64,000 nt of DNA, taken from positions 124,001 to 188,000 of the forward strand of contig SGPE01000030.1 of assembly GCA_004208945.1 (NCBI GenBank), given 5' to 3'. This DNA comes from Pseudoalteromonas sp. CO133X (GTDB lineage: Bacteria; Pseudomonadota; Gammaproteobacteria; Enterobacterales; Alteromonadaceae). Positions 26,014 to 34,312 of the stretch are shown in pieces. How positions within the stretch are numbered: position 1 is the first letter of the stretch; each line of letters starts with the position of its first letter. Below the pieces are notes generated by a model, which did not search any database, was not told where the DNA came from, and saw nothing but the letters and a program-made list of their open reading frames with translations. Both the position numbers and the translations under genes were made by a program.

Positions 26014-26755
26014 CAAAGAAAGCATGTTCAAAAAAACACTTCTACCTGTTGAGTTCCGTGATGTAAAGGTGATTAATACCGAACGACTCAATGAAAATTT
26101 TATGCGTTTAACACTAGAAGGCGAATCTTTAAAATCATTCCAAAGTCCAAGCTTTGATGACCATGTAAAAATCATTTTTACAAATACGAATGAAGAAACG
26201 GTAAAACGTAATTATACTCCGCGTTTCTATAATTCAGAAACAGGCAGACTCACTATAGACTTTGTTATGCATCGAGACGGCCAAGCGAGTAGCTGGGCTG
26301 AAAACGTCAAATGTGGCGAAGAGCTCATCATTGCAGGGCCAAGGCTTTCTGTTGAGATTAGTAATGATTTACCTTGGCAAATTCTGATTGGTGATGCGAC
26401 AGCACTTCCTGCTATAAATAGACGTTTAGAAACATTATCAACTCACAGCCATGTTGATGTTTTCTTGCTAGATATCAAAATGCTCAGTCAATTAATTAAG
26501 TGCAATGCCTTTGTTACCGTGCATGTGTCTGCAAATTATGAAGAGTTTAAACATCAAATAGTAGATTTTGACTTACCTCAAGGCAATGGTTTGGTATGGG
26601 CAGCAGGTGAGCACAAACTTATGACATGGCTAAAAGATCATATGCATAGAGCTAAATCACACCCAAAGTATGCAACTCGTATTGCTTCGTACTGGCGTGC
26701 GGGAACTGATAGTTACCATCAAGAACATAGCGAGCATATAATGGAAGGAATGTAA
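26006..26755 (+). CDS. Siderophore-interacting protein (ViuB/FhuF-independent ferric reductase)
   Basis: This 249-residue flavin reductase of the SIP family has the FAD-binding motif RNYTPRFYN, SSWAENVKCGEELIIAGPR, GDATALPAINRR, WAAGEHKLM and the terminal YWRAGTDSYHQEH. SIPs reduce cytoplasmic ferric siderophores with NAD(P)H and release Fe2+. It starts at GTG 26006 with a GAGGA site upstream and overlaps the monooxygenase gene by 8 bp. As a flavoprotein reductase it might also supply reduced flavin to that monooxygenase, although SIPs hold FAD tightly. It ends the operon. Confidence 0.9.
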   Translation: MNNKESMFKKTLLPVEFRDVKVINTERLNENFMRLTLEGESLKSFQSPSFDDHVKIIFTNTNEETVKRNYTPRFYNSETGRLTIDFVMHRDGQASSWAENVKCGEELIIAGPRLSVEISNDLPWQILIGDATALPAINRRLETLSTHSHVDVFLLDIKMLSQLIKCNAFVTVHVSANYEEFKHQIVDFDLPQGNGLVWAAGEHKLMTWLKDHMHRAKSHPKYATRIASYWRAGTDSYHQEHSEHIMEGM

Positions 26756-26774
26756 GCATCCTTACGTTCCTTCC
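26743..26774 (+). terminator. Long hairpin at end of siderophore operon
   Basis: Arms GGAAGGAA-T-GTAAG and CTTAC-G-TTCCTTCC pair with one mismatch around a 4-nt loop and overlap the last SIP codons. No T tract follows, so termination or 3'-end protection are both possible. Confidence 0.45.
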
Positions 26775-27052
26775 AAAGTTAAGGGGTCGAATTGAGGCTT
26801 TAATTATCTTCTGTCGACTTCAATAATGTTTTTTAGCACACCTCAATGCCAATATCACAAACCAAATGCTTTAATTTTTGATGATCTCTCAAATACTATC
26901 AGACTAGTTATACCCATTCGTTTAATTAAGTAGTCTATTTTGAGGCAAGGAAACCTTGTTGTTAACAAGACAAAGATTTCGTTATTTAGTTGTTCCAAAT
27001 GAGAAATTTTAACACAGGTAGCGACAGGTTTAATCCCTAAAATGATTAAGTA

Positions 27053-28216
27053 TTATTGCGGATTAGTATTAGCATTAGACAGGCTCACAAATAAAGAGAG
27101 TATAGTTGCCAAAGCAATTAACATCGCTATTACGACCAATGCAGACGCAAGTGAAGAAAAATGTGCAATTTGACCGACACTTGCAGGCCCCATTAATACA
27201 CCTAAATAACCAAATGTTGTTACAGCAGGAATTGCCGTAGCTTGCGACATGTAGGTTTGCTTCCCTGCCGCAGAAAACATAATTGGTACAACGTTGGCAC
27301 AACCTATTCCCATTAACACATAACCAAATAGCGCAAGATAAAAGCTCATTGATACAATAGCGATTATCAAGCCAAGGCTTGCTACTAAACCACTTATAGT
27401 CAGAACAGCCCTTTGCCCATGCTTTGCAATAATGCGATCGCCAAATAAGCGCCCTAAAGTCATTGTGACTGAAAAGCTAAAAATCCCTAATGCCGCCATT
27501 CCTGTTGATGCATTTTGATAATCAATTAAATATATTCCGCTCCAATCTAAAACGGTTCCCTCTGCGAGAAACATTGCAAAGCAAATAGTGCCAATTAAAA
27601 TTACTGGGCCTTTTGGGAGCGCAAATGCAGGACCTTCATTAGGGCTTGCAAAAGGAAGTAAGTCTCTCTTTGTGAAGATCAAACACATTAATACTATCGC
27701 CGCCATTAGCATACAGATTTCGAATGCCGAAAAACCAGCAATTAGCAGCATTGCTACAGCACCCGCCCCTAAAATACCACCTAAACTGTAAAAGCCATGA
27801 AAACCAGACATAAGTGAAAGCTTAGAACGTTCTTCAACCAACACAGCCTGAATGTTCATAACACAATCAGTTGCGCCGATAGAAAGGCCAAAAATCACCA
27901 GTAAAGTTGCCAAGCTAGCCACACTATTTACTAAAGCAAAAAATGGTAGGCAAAAAATAATCATCATCGTTGAGAGCTGTAATACACGTTTACAACCATA
28001 CTTAGTTGCGAGCGCACCTGATACAGGCATAGCAAATATTGCACCTGCACCAAGACACAAAAGCAACAACCCTAAAGTACTCTCATCTATGCCAATATGC
28101 GCTTTAATTACTGGTATGAGCGATGCCCACGTAGCCGTGGCTAAACCTGCACACAAAAATAGTAACCTTGTAACGAGTACTTCGCGCTTTTTAAACGGAT
28201 ACCTTTCTAACAACAT
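27053..28216 (-). CDS. MFS transporter (YbjJ-like)
   Basis: This 387-residue major facilitator has twelve predicted helices. The first-half motifs are RLLFLCAGLATATWASLIPVI, GALATKYGCKRVL (the loop 2-3 motif in variant form) and LMSGFHGFYSLGG, the last typical of the YbjJ/fucose-permease-like branch. The substrate is unknown; relatives are often placed among sugar or drug transporters. I prefer ATG 28216, preceded by GGAAGG, over the ATG at 28243. It is divergent from a DeoR-type regulator, with a perfect palindrome in the shared gap. Confidence 0.85.
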   Translation of the reverse strand: MLLERYPFKKREVLVTRLLFLCAGLATATWASLIPVIKAHIGIDESTLGLLLLCLGAGAIFAMPVSGALATKYGCKRVLQLSTMMIIFCLPFFALVNSVASLATLLVIFGLSIGATDCVMNIQAVLVEERSKLSLMSGFHGFYSLGGILGAGAVAMLLIAGFSAFEICMLMAAIVLMCLIFTKRDLLPFASPNEGPAFALPKGPVILIGTICFAMFLAEGTVLDWSGIYLIDYQNASTGMAALGIFSFSVTMTLGRLFGDRIIAKHGQRAVLTISGLVASLGLIIAIVSMSFYLALFGYVLMGIGCANVVPIMFSAAGKQTYMSQATAIPAVTTFGYLGVLMGPASVGQIAHFSSLASALVVIAMLIALATILSLFVSLSNANTNPQ

Positions 28217-28299
28217 CAAGCAAAACCTTCCATAAAACATCACAATCGAGCAGGGTAAGTGACTAGGTTAAAACCCGTCACCTTCCCTCATTCCAGTTT

Positions 28300-28323
28300 A
28301 TAACTAAGCTAAGGCTTAGTTAT
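28300..28323. promoter_or_regulatory. Perfect palindrome, probable operator
   Basis: Ten-bp arms ATAACTAAGC / GCTTAGTTAT are separated by TAAG, in the gap between the divergent MFS and DeoR-type genes. Symmetry and position fit a repressor operator. Confidence 0.55.
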
Positions 28324-28416
28324 TGAGCTAATTAACTCTAAATAATCACAAAATTGCTAAAACGAGCATGCAATGCTACATTAGCTTTAGTTTAAACTGC
28401 TCATTTGTGATTACTT

Positions 28417-29193
28417 ATGCTCGATTATGCTTCATTCCCAGATCAGAGGCAAGCACTGATCAAAGATCATTTACAACAAACCGGCCGAGTTGTGTGTGTT
28501 CAATTAGCCAAAGAACTTAATGTCTCAGAACATACGATCCGCCGAGATCTGCAAGAATTAGCAAATCAAGGGGTGTGTAAAAAAGTGTATGGCGGCGCTG
28601 TCATTAATGCACAAAATGATGGCAGTTTAGTGCAACGAATGGTTTTAAATAGTGACCGTAAGCAGCTTTTAGCTAAAGCGTGTATTCCATACTTTAAAGA
28701 GCATGCATTTGTTTTTATTGATTCTGGCAGTACCAATTTAGCCATTGCAAGTATGATCCCACACGATCTTGCCTTAACGGTGGTTACCCACACGCCTGCA
28801 ATTGCTATTGCACTACAATCACATCAACAATGTGATGTGATTCTGTTAGGTGGAAAAATAAGTAAGCAACAAGGCGCTGCAATTGGTAGTTGCTCGTTAA
28901 AGCAATTACAAACAATGCATTTTGACCTAGCAGTTTTAGGCGCTTGCGCAATCGATGCCGAGGTGGGTGTTTCAGCGTTTGACGTTGAAGATGCACAGTT
29001 TAAACACGCTATAGTAAAACAAAGCAATAATGTATTAATCGCCGTTACTGAAGAAAAACTGTCTTCAGTCGCAAGGCATAAAGTGACAGCGTTAGACGCT
29101 ATTTCTGTTTTAATTACTGACGCCAAGAAAAACGATATAAAACTCGCTGAATTTAAAGACACTGAATTAGAGCTTGTCTGTACCTCTGAATAA
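28417..29193 (+). CDS. DeoR/GlpR-family transcriptional regulator
   Basis: This 258-residue protein has an N-terminal DeoR HTH (RQALIKDHLQQTGRV, then LNVSEHTIRRDLQEL) and a C-terminal sugar-phosphate-sensing DeoRC domain with DSGSTNLAIASMI and DLAVLGACAIDAEVGVSAFD. DeoR repressors usually respond to phosphorylated sugars. It is divergent from the MFS gene at 28216, which suggests that the transporter carries a sugar or nucleoside and is its target. The perfect palindrome at 28300-28323 is the candidate operator. Confidence 0.9.
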   Translation: MLDYASFPDQRQALIKDHLQQTGRVVCVQLAKELNVSEHTIRRDLQELANQGVCKKVYGGAVINAQNDGSLVQRMVLNSDRKQLLAKACIPYFKEHAFVFIDSGSTNLAIASMIPHDLALTVVTHTPAIAIALQSHQQCDVILLGGKISKQQGAAIGSCSLKQLQTMHFDLAVLGACAIDAEVGVSAFDVEDAQFKHAIVKQSNNVLIAVTEEKLSSVARHKVTALDAISVLITDAKKNDIKLAEFKDTELELVCTSE

Positions 29194-29287
29194 TTTAAAA
29201 CAGCAATTTTGTTCAAGTTTTTAGGTTGCCAGCTTCGCTATATTGGCGTAGGAATAATAACGAAGCGCACACCCTTCAGGAGCACCT

Positions 29288-30118
29288 GTGAGCAAAGACA
29301 ATCACTTTAAGTACATTAACAACGAACAGCATCAGAGCATCTCGATGTTGACTGCAACTATGAGTGATTTTACCTATGCAAAACATGCTCACGAAGAGTA
29401 TTCAATTGGTATTACTCTACAAGGGCGGCAAGATTTCTTTTGTCGTAATGCGTTTTATAAAAGCGTACCTGGCAATGTCATTTTGTTTAACCCAGAAGAT
29501 ATTCACGATGGTCACTCTGGCACTGAGCAAAACCTAGAGTATCTTATGCTGTACATTCATCCCGATGAATTTAAGCCTTTGTTCAAAGCACTTGGGTATA
29601 AGCAAGATTGCACATTACGTATGGCAAACACCTTGTATGCTGATCCATTACTGCGTAATCAAGTGATTCACTTATCAAGGCTTTTACAAACCAATAGCAC
29701 CAGCAAAATAGAGCGAGAAGCAGCAGTGTTGCAAATGGCGCAGTCTTTAGTCAGGCTCAACGGCAGTCTTGATTTGCCAACTTTAAGCACCCGAGTTGAT
29801 AGCTTGCTTCTGCGTGCAAAAGACTACATTTTGGCAAATATCGACAATGACATTTCTATTGATGACATTGCCCATGCTGCCACCATGTCGAAATTTCATT
29901 TTATCCGCCGCTTTCGCGAGCACTTCGGTATTACTCCACATCAATATGTTTTGAACTGTCGTATTAATTATGCCCGTAAAGCGTTACAAGTTGGCCGCGA
30001 TGCCACCAGCGTGGCGGTTGAATCTGGCTTCGCTGATGCCAGCCACCTCAATCGTAACTTCAAACGAGCATTCGGTATGACACCAAAACAATTTCAACTG
30101 CAATGGGCTCGTAGATAG
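29288..30118 (+). CDS. AraC-family regulator with cupin sensor
   Basis: This 276-residue protein has an N-terminal cupin-like AraC-binding domain (HAHEEYSIGITLQG, PGNVILFNPEDIHDG) and a C-terminal double HTH (ISIDDIAHAATMSKFHFIRRF, then VAVESGFADASHLNRNFKRAFGMTP). It starts at GTG 29288 with an AGGAG site. The LysE-type exporter gene begins 26 bp downstream; this regulator-exporter pairing is frequent and suggests that it senses the amino acid or metabolite exported. Confidence 0.9.
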   Translation: MSKDNHFKYINNEQHQSISMLTATMSDFTYAKHAHEEYSIGITLQGRQDFFCRNAFYKSVPGNVILFNPEDIHDGHSGTEQNLEYLMLYIHPDEFKPLFKALGYKQDCTLRMANTLYADPLLRNQVIHLSRLLQTNSTSKIEREAAVLQMAQSLVRLNGSLDLPTLSTRVDSLLLRAKDYILANIDNDISIDDIAHAATMSKFHFIRRFREHFGITPHQYVLNCRINYARKALQVGRDATSVAVESGFADASHLNRNFKRAFGMTPKQFQLQWARR

Positions 30119-30144
30119 AGCTGAATTACTGATTTGGAGCTGTT

Positions 30145-30747
30145 ATGGCAGATATTTTTGCATATGCTATTGGCATTATGTACACCCCTGGGCCAATCAA
30201 TTTACTCGGTTTAAGCAGCGGCTTAAATAAACAAACTCGTTCACACCTTGGTTTTTTTATCGGCGTGGGTAGCGCGATGTTTATCTTATTTGTGCTGCTT
30301 GGCTACCTTGGCTTGCAAGTGATCAATCCGCAGTTTTTGCCTTATGTGAGCTTAATTGGTTGCGGCTATATTTTGTATATTGCTTGGAAAGTCGCAAAAG
30401 CAAATGTAAAGGTGAGTGATACCTCAGCAGATGCCTCACTTAGCTTTTTCGATGGCCTGTTTATGCAGCTATTAAATCCAAAAGCCTTGGTGGCCACTTT
30501 GCCAATTGCTACGATTCAATTCCCAAGCGCCGATATTACTGGCGCTGCAATCGTATTTTGGTCTTTTATTTTAGCCATCCTTGCCTTTGGTGCGCCAACA
30601 AGTTACTCGTTAGCGGGCTTAGTGCTTGGCAAACAAGTATCACGGCCGGGTGTTTTTTATGTGTTTAATAAACTGATGGCTATTTTGTTGGTTTATGTCG
30701 CGTTAATGATTGCCTACGAGCATGTGCTAACCCCGTTAATGGCCTAA
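30145..30747 (+). CDS. LysE/RhtB-family exporter
   Basis: This 200-residue integral membrane protein has six hydrophobic segments. It carries the family signature PGPINLLGLSSGLN near residue 15 and NPKALVATLPI in the middle. LysE/RhtB proteins export amino acids such as lysine, arginine, threonine or homoserine; the substrate here is unknown. A GGAGCTGTT site precedes the ATG. It follows the AraC gene closely and is probably in its operon. Confidence 0.88.
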   Translation: MADIFAYAIGIMYTPGPINLLGLSSGLNKQTRSHLGFFIGVGSAMFILFVLLGYLGLQVINPQFLPYVSLIGCGYILYIAWKVAKANVKVSDTSADASLSFFDGLFMQLLNPKALVATLPIATIQFPSADITGAAIVFWSFILAILAFGAPTSYSLAGLVLGKQVSRPGVFYVFNKLMAILLVYVALMIAYEHVLTPLMA

Positions 30748-30806
30748 AATTGATCATCCCTCGCAAACAGGCATAATAGCCTTATTCAGCAAACGGTTAT
30801 CACAAA

Positions 30807-31517
30807 ATGATGCAAGGCAATCTATCTATCCGCTCTTACAGTACTAAGCCTGTTAGTCATAGCCATGACTATCATCAACTTGTACTGCCCTTAAAAGGTG
30901 TGATTGCCATTAGTGTCGGTGATTTTCAAGGTAAAGTCGCCCCCGGTGAATGCGTGGTTGTCAAAGCCTCGCAAACGCATCTTTTTACCGCAATGCCAGA
31001 GGCGCGATTTGTGGTGGCCGATATGCCAAAGTTACCAGATAACCTAGCGACTGCTGAACGCTGTGTGTTTGCTATTAATCAATCACTTTGGGCATTTTTG
31101 CAGTTTGTGGCAAAGCAACTTGAGCAAGCGGTTAATCGTGAATTAGAACTTGCCATGTTTAACACCTTCAATTTGCTGTTAGCTGAGCAAATTATGCAGC
31201 CTAAGGTCGACAGCCGTATTAGCGAGGCACTGCTTTATATTGAAAGTCACTTAAGCACTCCTCTTCAAATCAAACACCTTGCCAGCATTGCCTGTTTAAG
31301 CCCAACGCAATTTAAACTACTGTTTAAGCAACAAACCGGATTGACTGTCATGAACTATGTAACTAAACAGCGAATGGAAAAAGCCCAAGCCTTACTCAGT
31401 CATACCGATTACCCGCTACAGCGTATTAGTGAGTTAGTTGGTTACAATGAACTTTCATCTTTTAGCCGTAGTTTTTCAAAGTACTTTGGCTTATCACCAA
31501 GCAAGTTTAAAAAATAA
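30807..31517 (+). CDS. AraC-family transcriptional regulator
   Basis: This 236-residue protein has a short N-terminal cupin-type sensor (HSHDYHQLVLPLKGVIAI, then APGECVVVKASQTHLF) and a C-terminal AraC HTH pair (LQIKHLASIACLSPTQFKLLFKQ, ISELVGYNELSSFSRSFSKYFG). It is followed about 100 bp later by an EamA transporter that it may control. The effector is unknown. Confidence 0.88.
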   Translation: MMQGNLSIRSYSTKPVSHSHDYHQLVLPLKGVIAISVGDFQGKVAPGECVVVKASQTHLFTAMPEARFVVADMPKLPDNLATAERCVFAINQSLWAFLQFVAKQLEQAVNRELELAMFNTFNLLLAEQIMQPKVDSRISEALLYIESHLSTPLQIKHLASIACLSPTQFKLLFKQQTGLTVMNYVTKQRMEKAQALLSHTDYPLQRISELVGYNELSSFSRSFSKYFGLSPSKFKK

Positions 31518-31615
31518 CTTTAGTTTTTAACGCCAACAAAACCGTCCTTTTTGTCAAAAACTTTGCATCGATTTTAATTATGCTTTTGATATATTATATT
31601 TAAAGCGAATCATCA

Positions 31616-32536
31616 ATGAACCATACCATCGCGACCATGGCCGTTTTAGTTGCCAGTGTGTTTTGGGGCACAACAGGCACAGCCGCAAGCTTTGCACCAG
31701 ACATTAGCCCTTTTGCAATAGGTGCGTTTGCAATGGGATTTGGCGGCATATTACTATGCTTAACCTCACTCACTCAGCTAATAAACAATGCCAGTACACT
31801 GCGTAAGCACTGCCGCCTAACCCTACTTGGCTCAGCTTGTGTGGCTGTTTATCCGCTGGCATTTTATACCTCGATGAATAGCGCTGGTGTGGCAATAGGC
31901 ACCGTTGTTTCGATTGCCAGCGCCCCTTTATTTACCGTCTTATTGGAATACTTAATTGAGAAAAAGCCCATTTCAACTCGCTGGCTAGTCAGCTTTTGCT
32001 TTGGTGCGATTGGCATTGGCTTAATCGCGTCAGGTAAAGAGCATAACCTTGCTGCTAAGGGGTTGTTTAGCCAAAACATTGGCATTTTACTTGGCTTAAT
32101 TGCAGGGCTTACCTATGCGGGTTATTCATGGGTTGCCAAACGCTTAATTAGCAACGGCGTTCATTCAAGAGCGACTATGGCAAGCCTATTTGGCGGCGCT
32201 GCATGTGTACTCTTGCCTTCGTTATTAATCACTGGAGATACGCTTTTTGCCACCGTTACCAATACCAGCGTGGCGCTTTACATGGCTATAGTGCCGATGT
32301 TTTTAGGTTATTGGCTATTTAGTATTGGCTTAAAAACCATCGCGGCTAGCCAAGCCGTGCTCATTACTTTACTTGAGCCGATTATCGCCACCGTACTGGC
32401 TATTGTGATTTTAAATGAGCAATTTCAGCAAATTGGCTGGCTTGGAATTGGTTTAGTGAGCGTTAGTTTGGTAATTCAAACGGTCAATATTAAGCAGTTC
32501 GTGATACACTGCAAAAAACGCATATTGACGATTTAA
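31616..32536 (+). CDS. EamA/DMT-family transporter
   Basis: This 306-residue membrane protein has ten hydrophobic segments in two EamA repeats. The first begins VASVFWGTTGTAASF, and the second contains GLIAGLTYAGYSWVAKRL and ITLLEPIIATVLAIVILNEQ, the family's end-of-repeat motif. Drug/metabolite transporters of this class export metabolites or amino acids. One base separates it from the Rrf2 gene, so they are co-transcribed. Confidence 0.88.
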   Translation: MNHTIATMAVLVASVFWGTTGTAASFAPDISPFAIGAFAMGFGGILLCLTSLTQLINNASTLRKHCRLTLLGSACVAVYPLAFYTSMNSAGVAIGTVVSIASAPLFTVLLEYLIEKKPISTRWLVSFCFGAIGIGLIASGKEHNLAAKGLFSQNIGILLGLIAGLTYAGYSWVAKRLISNGVHSRATMASLFGGAACVLLPSLLITGDTLFATVTNTSVALYMAIVPMFLGYWLFSIGLKTIAASQAVLITLLEPIIATVLAIVILNEQFQQIGWLGIGLVSVSLVIQTVNIKQFVIHCKKRILTI

Positions 32537-32537
32537 G

Positions 32538-32951
32538 ATGAGAAAAGACAGCCGATTATCACGGGTTTTGCATGTGCTGATCCATTTAGACAGCTACAAC
32601 CACCCTGTCACATCAGAAACATTAGCAAACATGTTAGTGACCAACCCTGTGGTTGTGCGCCGTACTATGGCACTACTTCGTCAAGCAGGTTATGTATCGG
32701 CAATTAAAGGTCACAATGGCGGCTGGCTACTGGCCACTCCCTTAACAGACATCACCTTATTTGATATTCACCAAGCGCTTGGCGAAAAGAACCTGTTTGT
32801 AATTGGTCTAACCGATGAGCACAGCAACTGCCCTATCGAATATGCAGTTAACAGCGCCCTGCAAAATGCGATGGATGATGCAGAAGCACTGTTATTAAAA
32901 CGTTTTGCTGAAGTGTCGCTTGCAGAGCTTGCCAGTCAATTTAAAAAATAA
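32538..32951 (+). CDS. Rrf2-family transcriptional regulator
   Basis: This 137-residue winged HTH of the Rrf2 family has SRVLHVLIHLDSY, ETLANMLVTNPVVVRRTMALLRQAG and the wing KGHNGGWLLATPLTDITL. Only one cysteine (in NCPIEYAV) lies in the sensor region, not the three that IscR or NsrR use for a cluster, so it is closer to YwnA/CymR-like members. It is co-transcribed with the EamA transporter and may regulate it. Confidence 0.88.
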   Translation: MRKDSRLSRVLHVLIHLDSYNHPVTSETLANMLVTNPVVVRRTMALLRQAGYVSAIKGHNGGWLLATPLTDITLFDIHQALGEKNLFVIGLTDEHSNCPIEYAVNSALQNAMDDAEALLLKRFAEVSLAELASQFKK

Positions 32952-33338
32952 GCGTCCTTACACTGCCTATTAATTGGCTTACGGCAATAAAAATAGGCAA
33001 TCACAGCCTAATTAAGAGCCTTATACTTAGAAAGCAAGCGGTATTTCGATTTTAGAAATAAAATCCCATCACTGCCATCATGTAGAGCAAGCACTCTAAA
33101 CACCCTACAAACCCGACCATTTCAAGCAATTAAGTAAATTCCCAATCTATCCTGGTCATTTTCCGATTGCCTGCCATAGTGCTTTTTCGGCATTTTAGAC
33201 AAACACCCTGTCATTTTAGGCAAACATTCGTTTCAGCCCACTCCTATACTTAATCTCAATCAAGGACGCAAAGCAAACAGCTCTGCAATCGAGAATAGTC
33301 TCTGTCCTTACTTATTAACCCAAAGAGGATTTACGCTC
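32952..33338. other. Regulatory region upstream of hydrolase genes
   Basis: These 387 bp have no gene. They contain the paired direct repeat at 33191-33226, a plausible -10 TATACT at 33245-33250, and a leader in which AAGGAC (33262-33267) is complementary to GTCCTT about 40 bases later, with an inner GAGA/TCTC. The left end has a GCCTATT / AATAGGC pair with a long loop that may terminate the Rrf2 gene. Confidence 0.55.
33191..33226 (+). promoter_or_regulatory. Direct repeat with 21-bp spacing, AraC-type operator
   Basis: CATTTTAGACAAACA (33191-33205) and CATTTTAGGCAAACA (33212-33226) differ by one base and are offset by 21 bp, two helical turns. The second copy reaches the expected -35 of a promoter with -10 at 33245. 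AraC-family activators bind such tandem sites next to the polymerase. A degenerate third copy starts at 33157. Confidence 0.6.
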
Positions 33339-34253
33339 ATGAACAAAGTTACTTTTCCAAACACGAACGGTTTAGATATTACTATCGCGGGCTTATTAAA
33401 TTTACCTGCTGATTTTGATGAAATAAAAACATACCCAGCCGTTGTCGTATCGCATCCAGGTGGTGGTGTTAAAGAGCAAACAGCAGGGACTTACGCACGT
33501 AAACTAGCTGAGCAAGGTTTTGTCGCTATTGCATACGATGCATCTTACCAAGGTGAAAGCACAGGCGAGCCACGCCAACTTGAAAACCCACATGTTCGTA
33601 CCGAGGATGTGAGTGCAGTAATCGATTACTTAACGACCTTACCTTATGTAGATAATGATCGCATTGGCGCAATGGGGATCTGTGCGGGTGCAGGTTACAC
33701 CGCAAATGCTGCAATTAACGACCGCCGTATTAAAGCCGTTGGCACAGTCAGCATGGTAAATATTGGCCAAATGTTCCGTAATGGCTGGGATAACAATGTA
33801 AAAGACAGCGACGCTATCCCATATATCCAAGCTGGCTCTGATTCTCGCACATCGGATGCAAGTGGTAACGAGATTGCAACTATCCCAATGGCACCACTTA
33901 AAGAAGAAGATGCACCAAACGAAGAACTTCGCCAAGCGTGGGAATACTACCACACAGACCGCGCAGCTTATTGCACTGCACCGGGTTTTGCGACTGCACG
34001 CAGCTTAAATCAAATCATCACTTATGATGCATTCTTTAAAGCTGAAGCATTTTTAACGCAACCATTACTGACCGTCGTCGGCAGCAATGCAGGCAGCAAG
34101 TGGATGAGCGATGACCTAATGGCGCGCGCAGCATCAAGCAGCAAAAACATGTACATCGTTGAAGGTGCAAACCACATGGACCTATACGATGGCGAAAGTG
34201 AAATCACTGAAGCAATCAGCGTATTAGCCCCTTTCTTTACAAGCAATCTGTAA
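33339..34253 (+). CDS. Alpha/beta hydrolase with cysteine nucleophile (copy 1)
   Basis: This 304-residue alpha/beta hydrolase of the DLH/YcjY-like group has VVVSHPGGGVKEQTAG as the oxyanion region, AYDASYQGESTGEPR, and the nucleophile elbow GICAGAGY with Cys115 where most hydrolases have Ser, as in dienelactone hydrolase. The catalytic histidine is in GANHMDLYD (H279). The acid residue is unclear. No signal peptide is visible. It is a tandem paralogue of the next gene. An AGAGGA site precedes the ATG. The substrate is unknown; the AraC-type operator suggests induction. Confidence 0.85.
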   Translation: MNKVTFPNTNGLDITIAGLLNLPADFDEIKTYPAVVVSHPGGGVKEQTAGTYARKLAEQGFVAIAYDASYQGESTGEPRQLENPHVRTEDVSAVIDYLTTLPYVDNDRIGAMGICAGAGYTANAAINDRRIKAVGTVSMVNIGQMFRNGWDNNVKDSDAIPYIQAGSDSRTSDASGNEIATIPMAPLKEEDAPNEELRQAWEYYHTDRAAYCTAPGFATARSLNQIITYDAFFKAEAFLTQPLLTVVGSNAGSKWMSDDLMARAASSSKNMYIVEGANHMDLYDGESEITEAISVLAPFFTSNL

Positions 34254-34263
34254 TTATTAATCC

Positions 34264-34304
34264 GTATGAGCCCAAACAGGGCTCATACCTAAACGGTATT
34301 TAGG
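34264..34304 (+). promoter_or_regulatory. Intercistronic hairpins before second hydrolase
   Basis: A perfect 10-bp hairpin GTATGAGCCC / GGGCTCATAC (34264-34288) is followed by CCTAAA / TTTAGG (34288-34304), whose right arm enters the TTTAGGAG ribosome binding site of the next gene. There is no T tract, so mRNA stability or translation control is more likely than termination. Confidence 0.5.
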
Positions 34305-34312
34305 AGAAAAAC

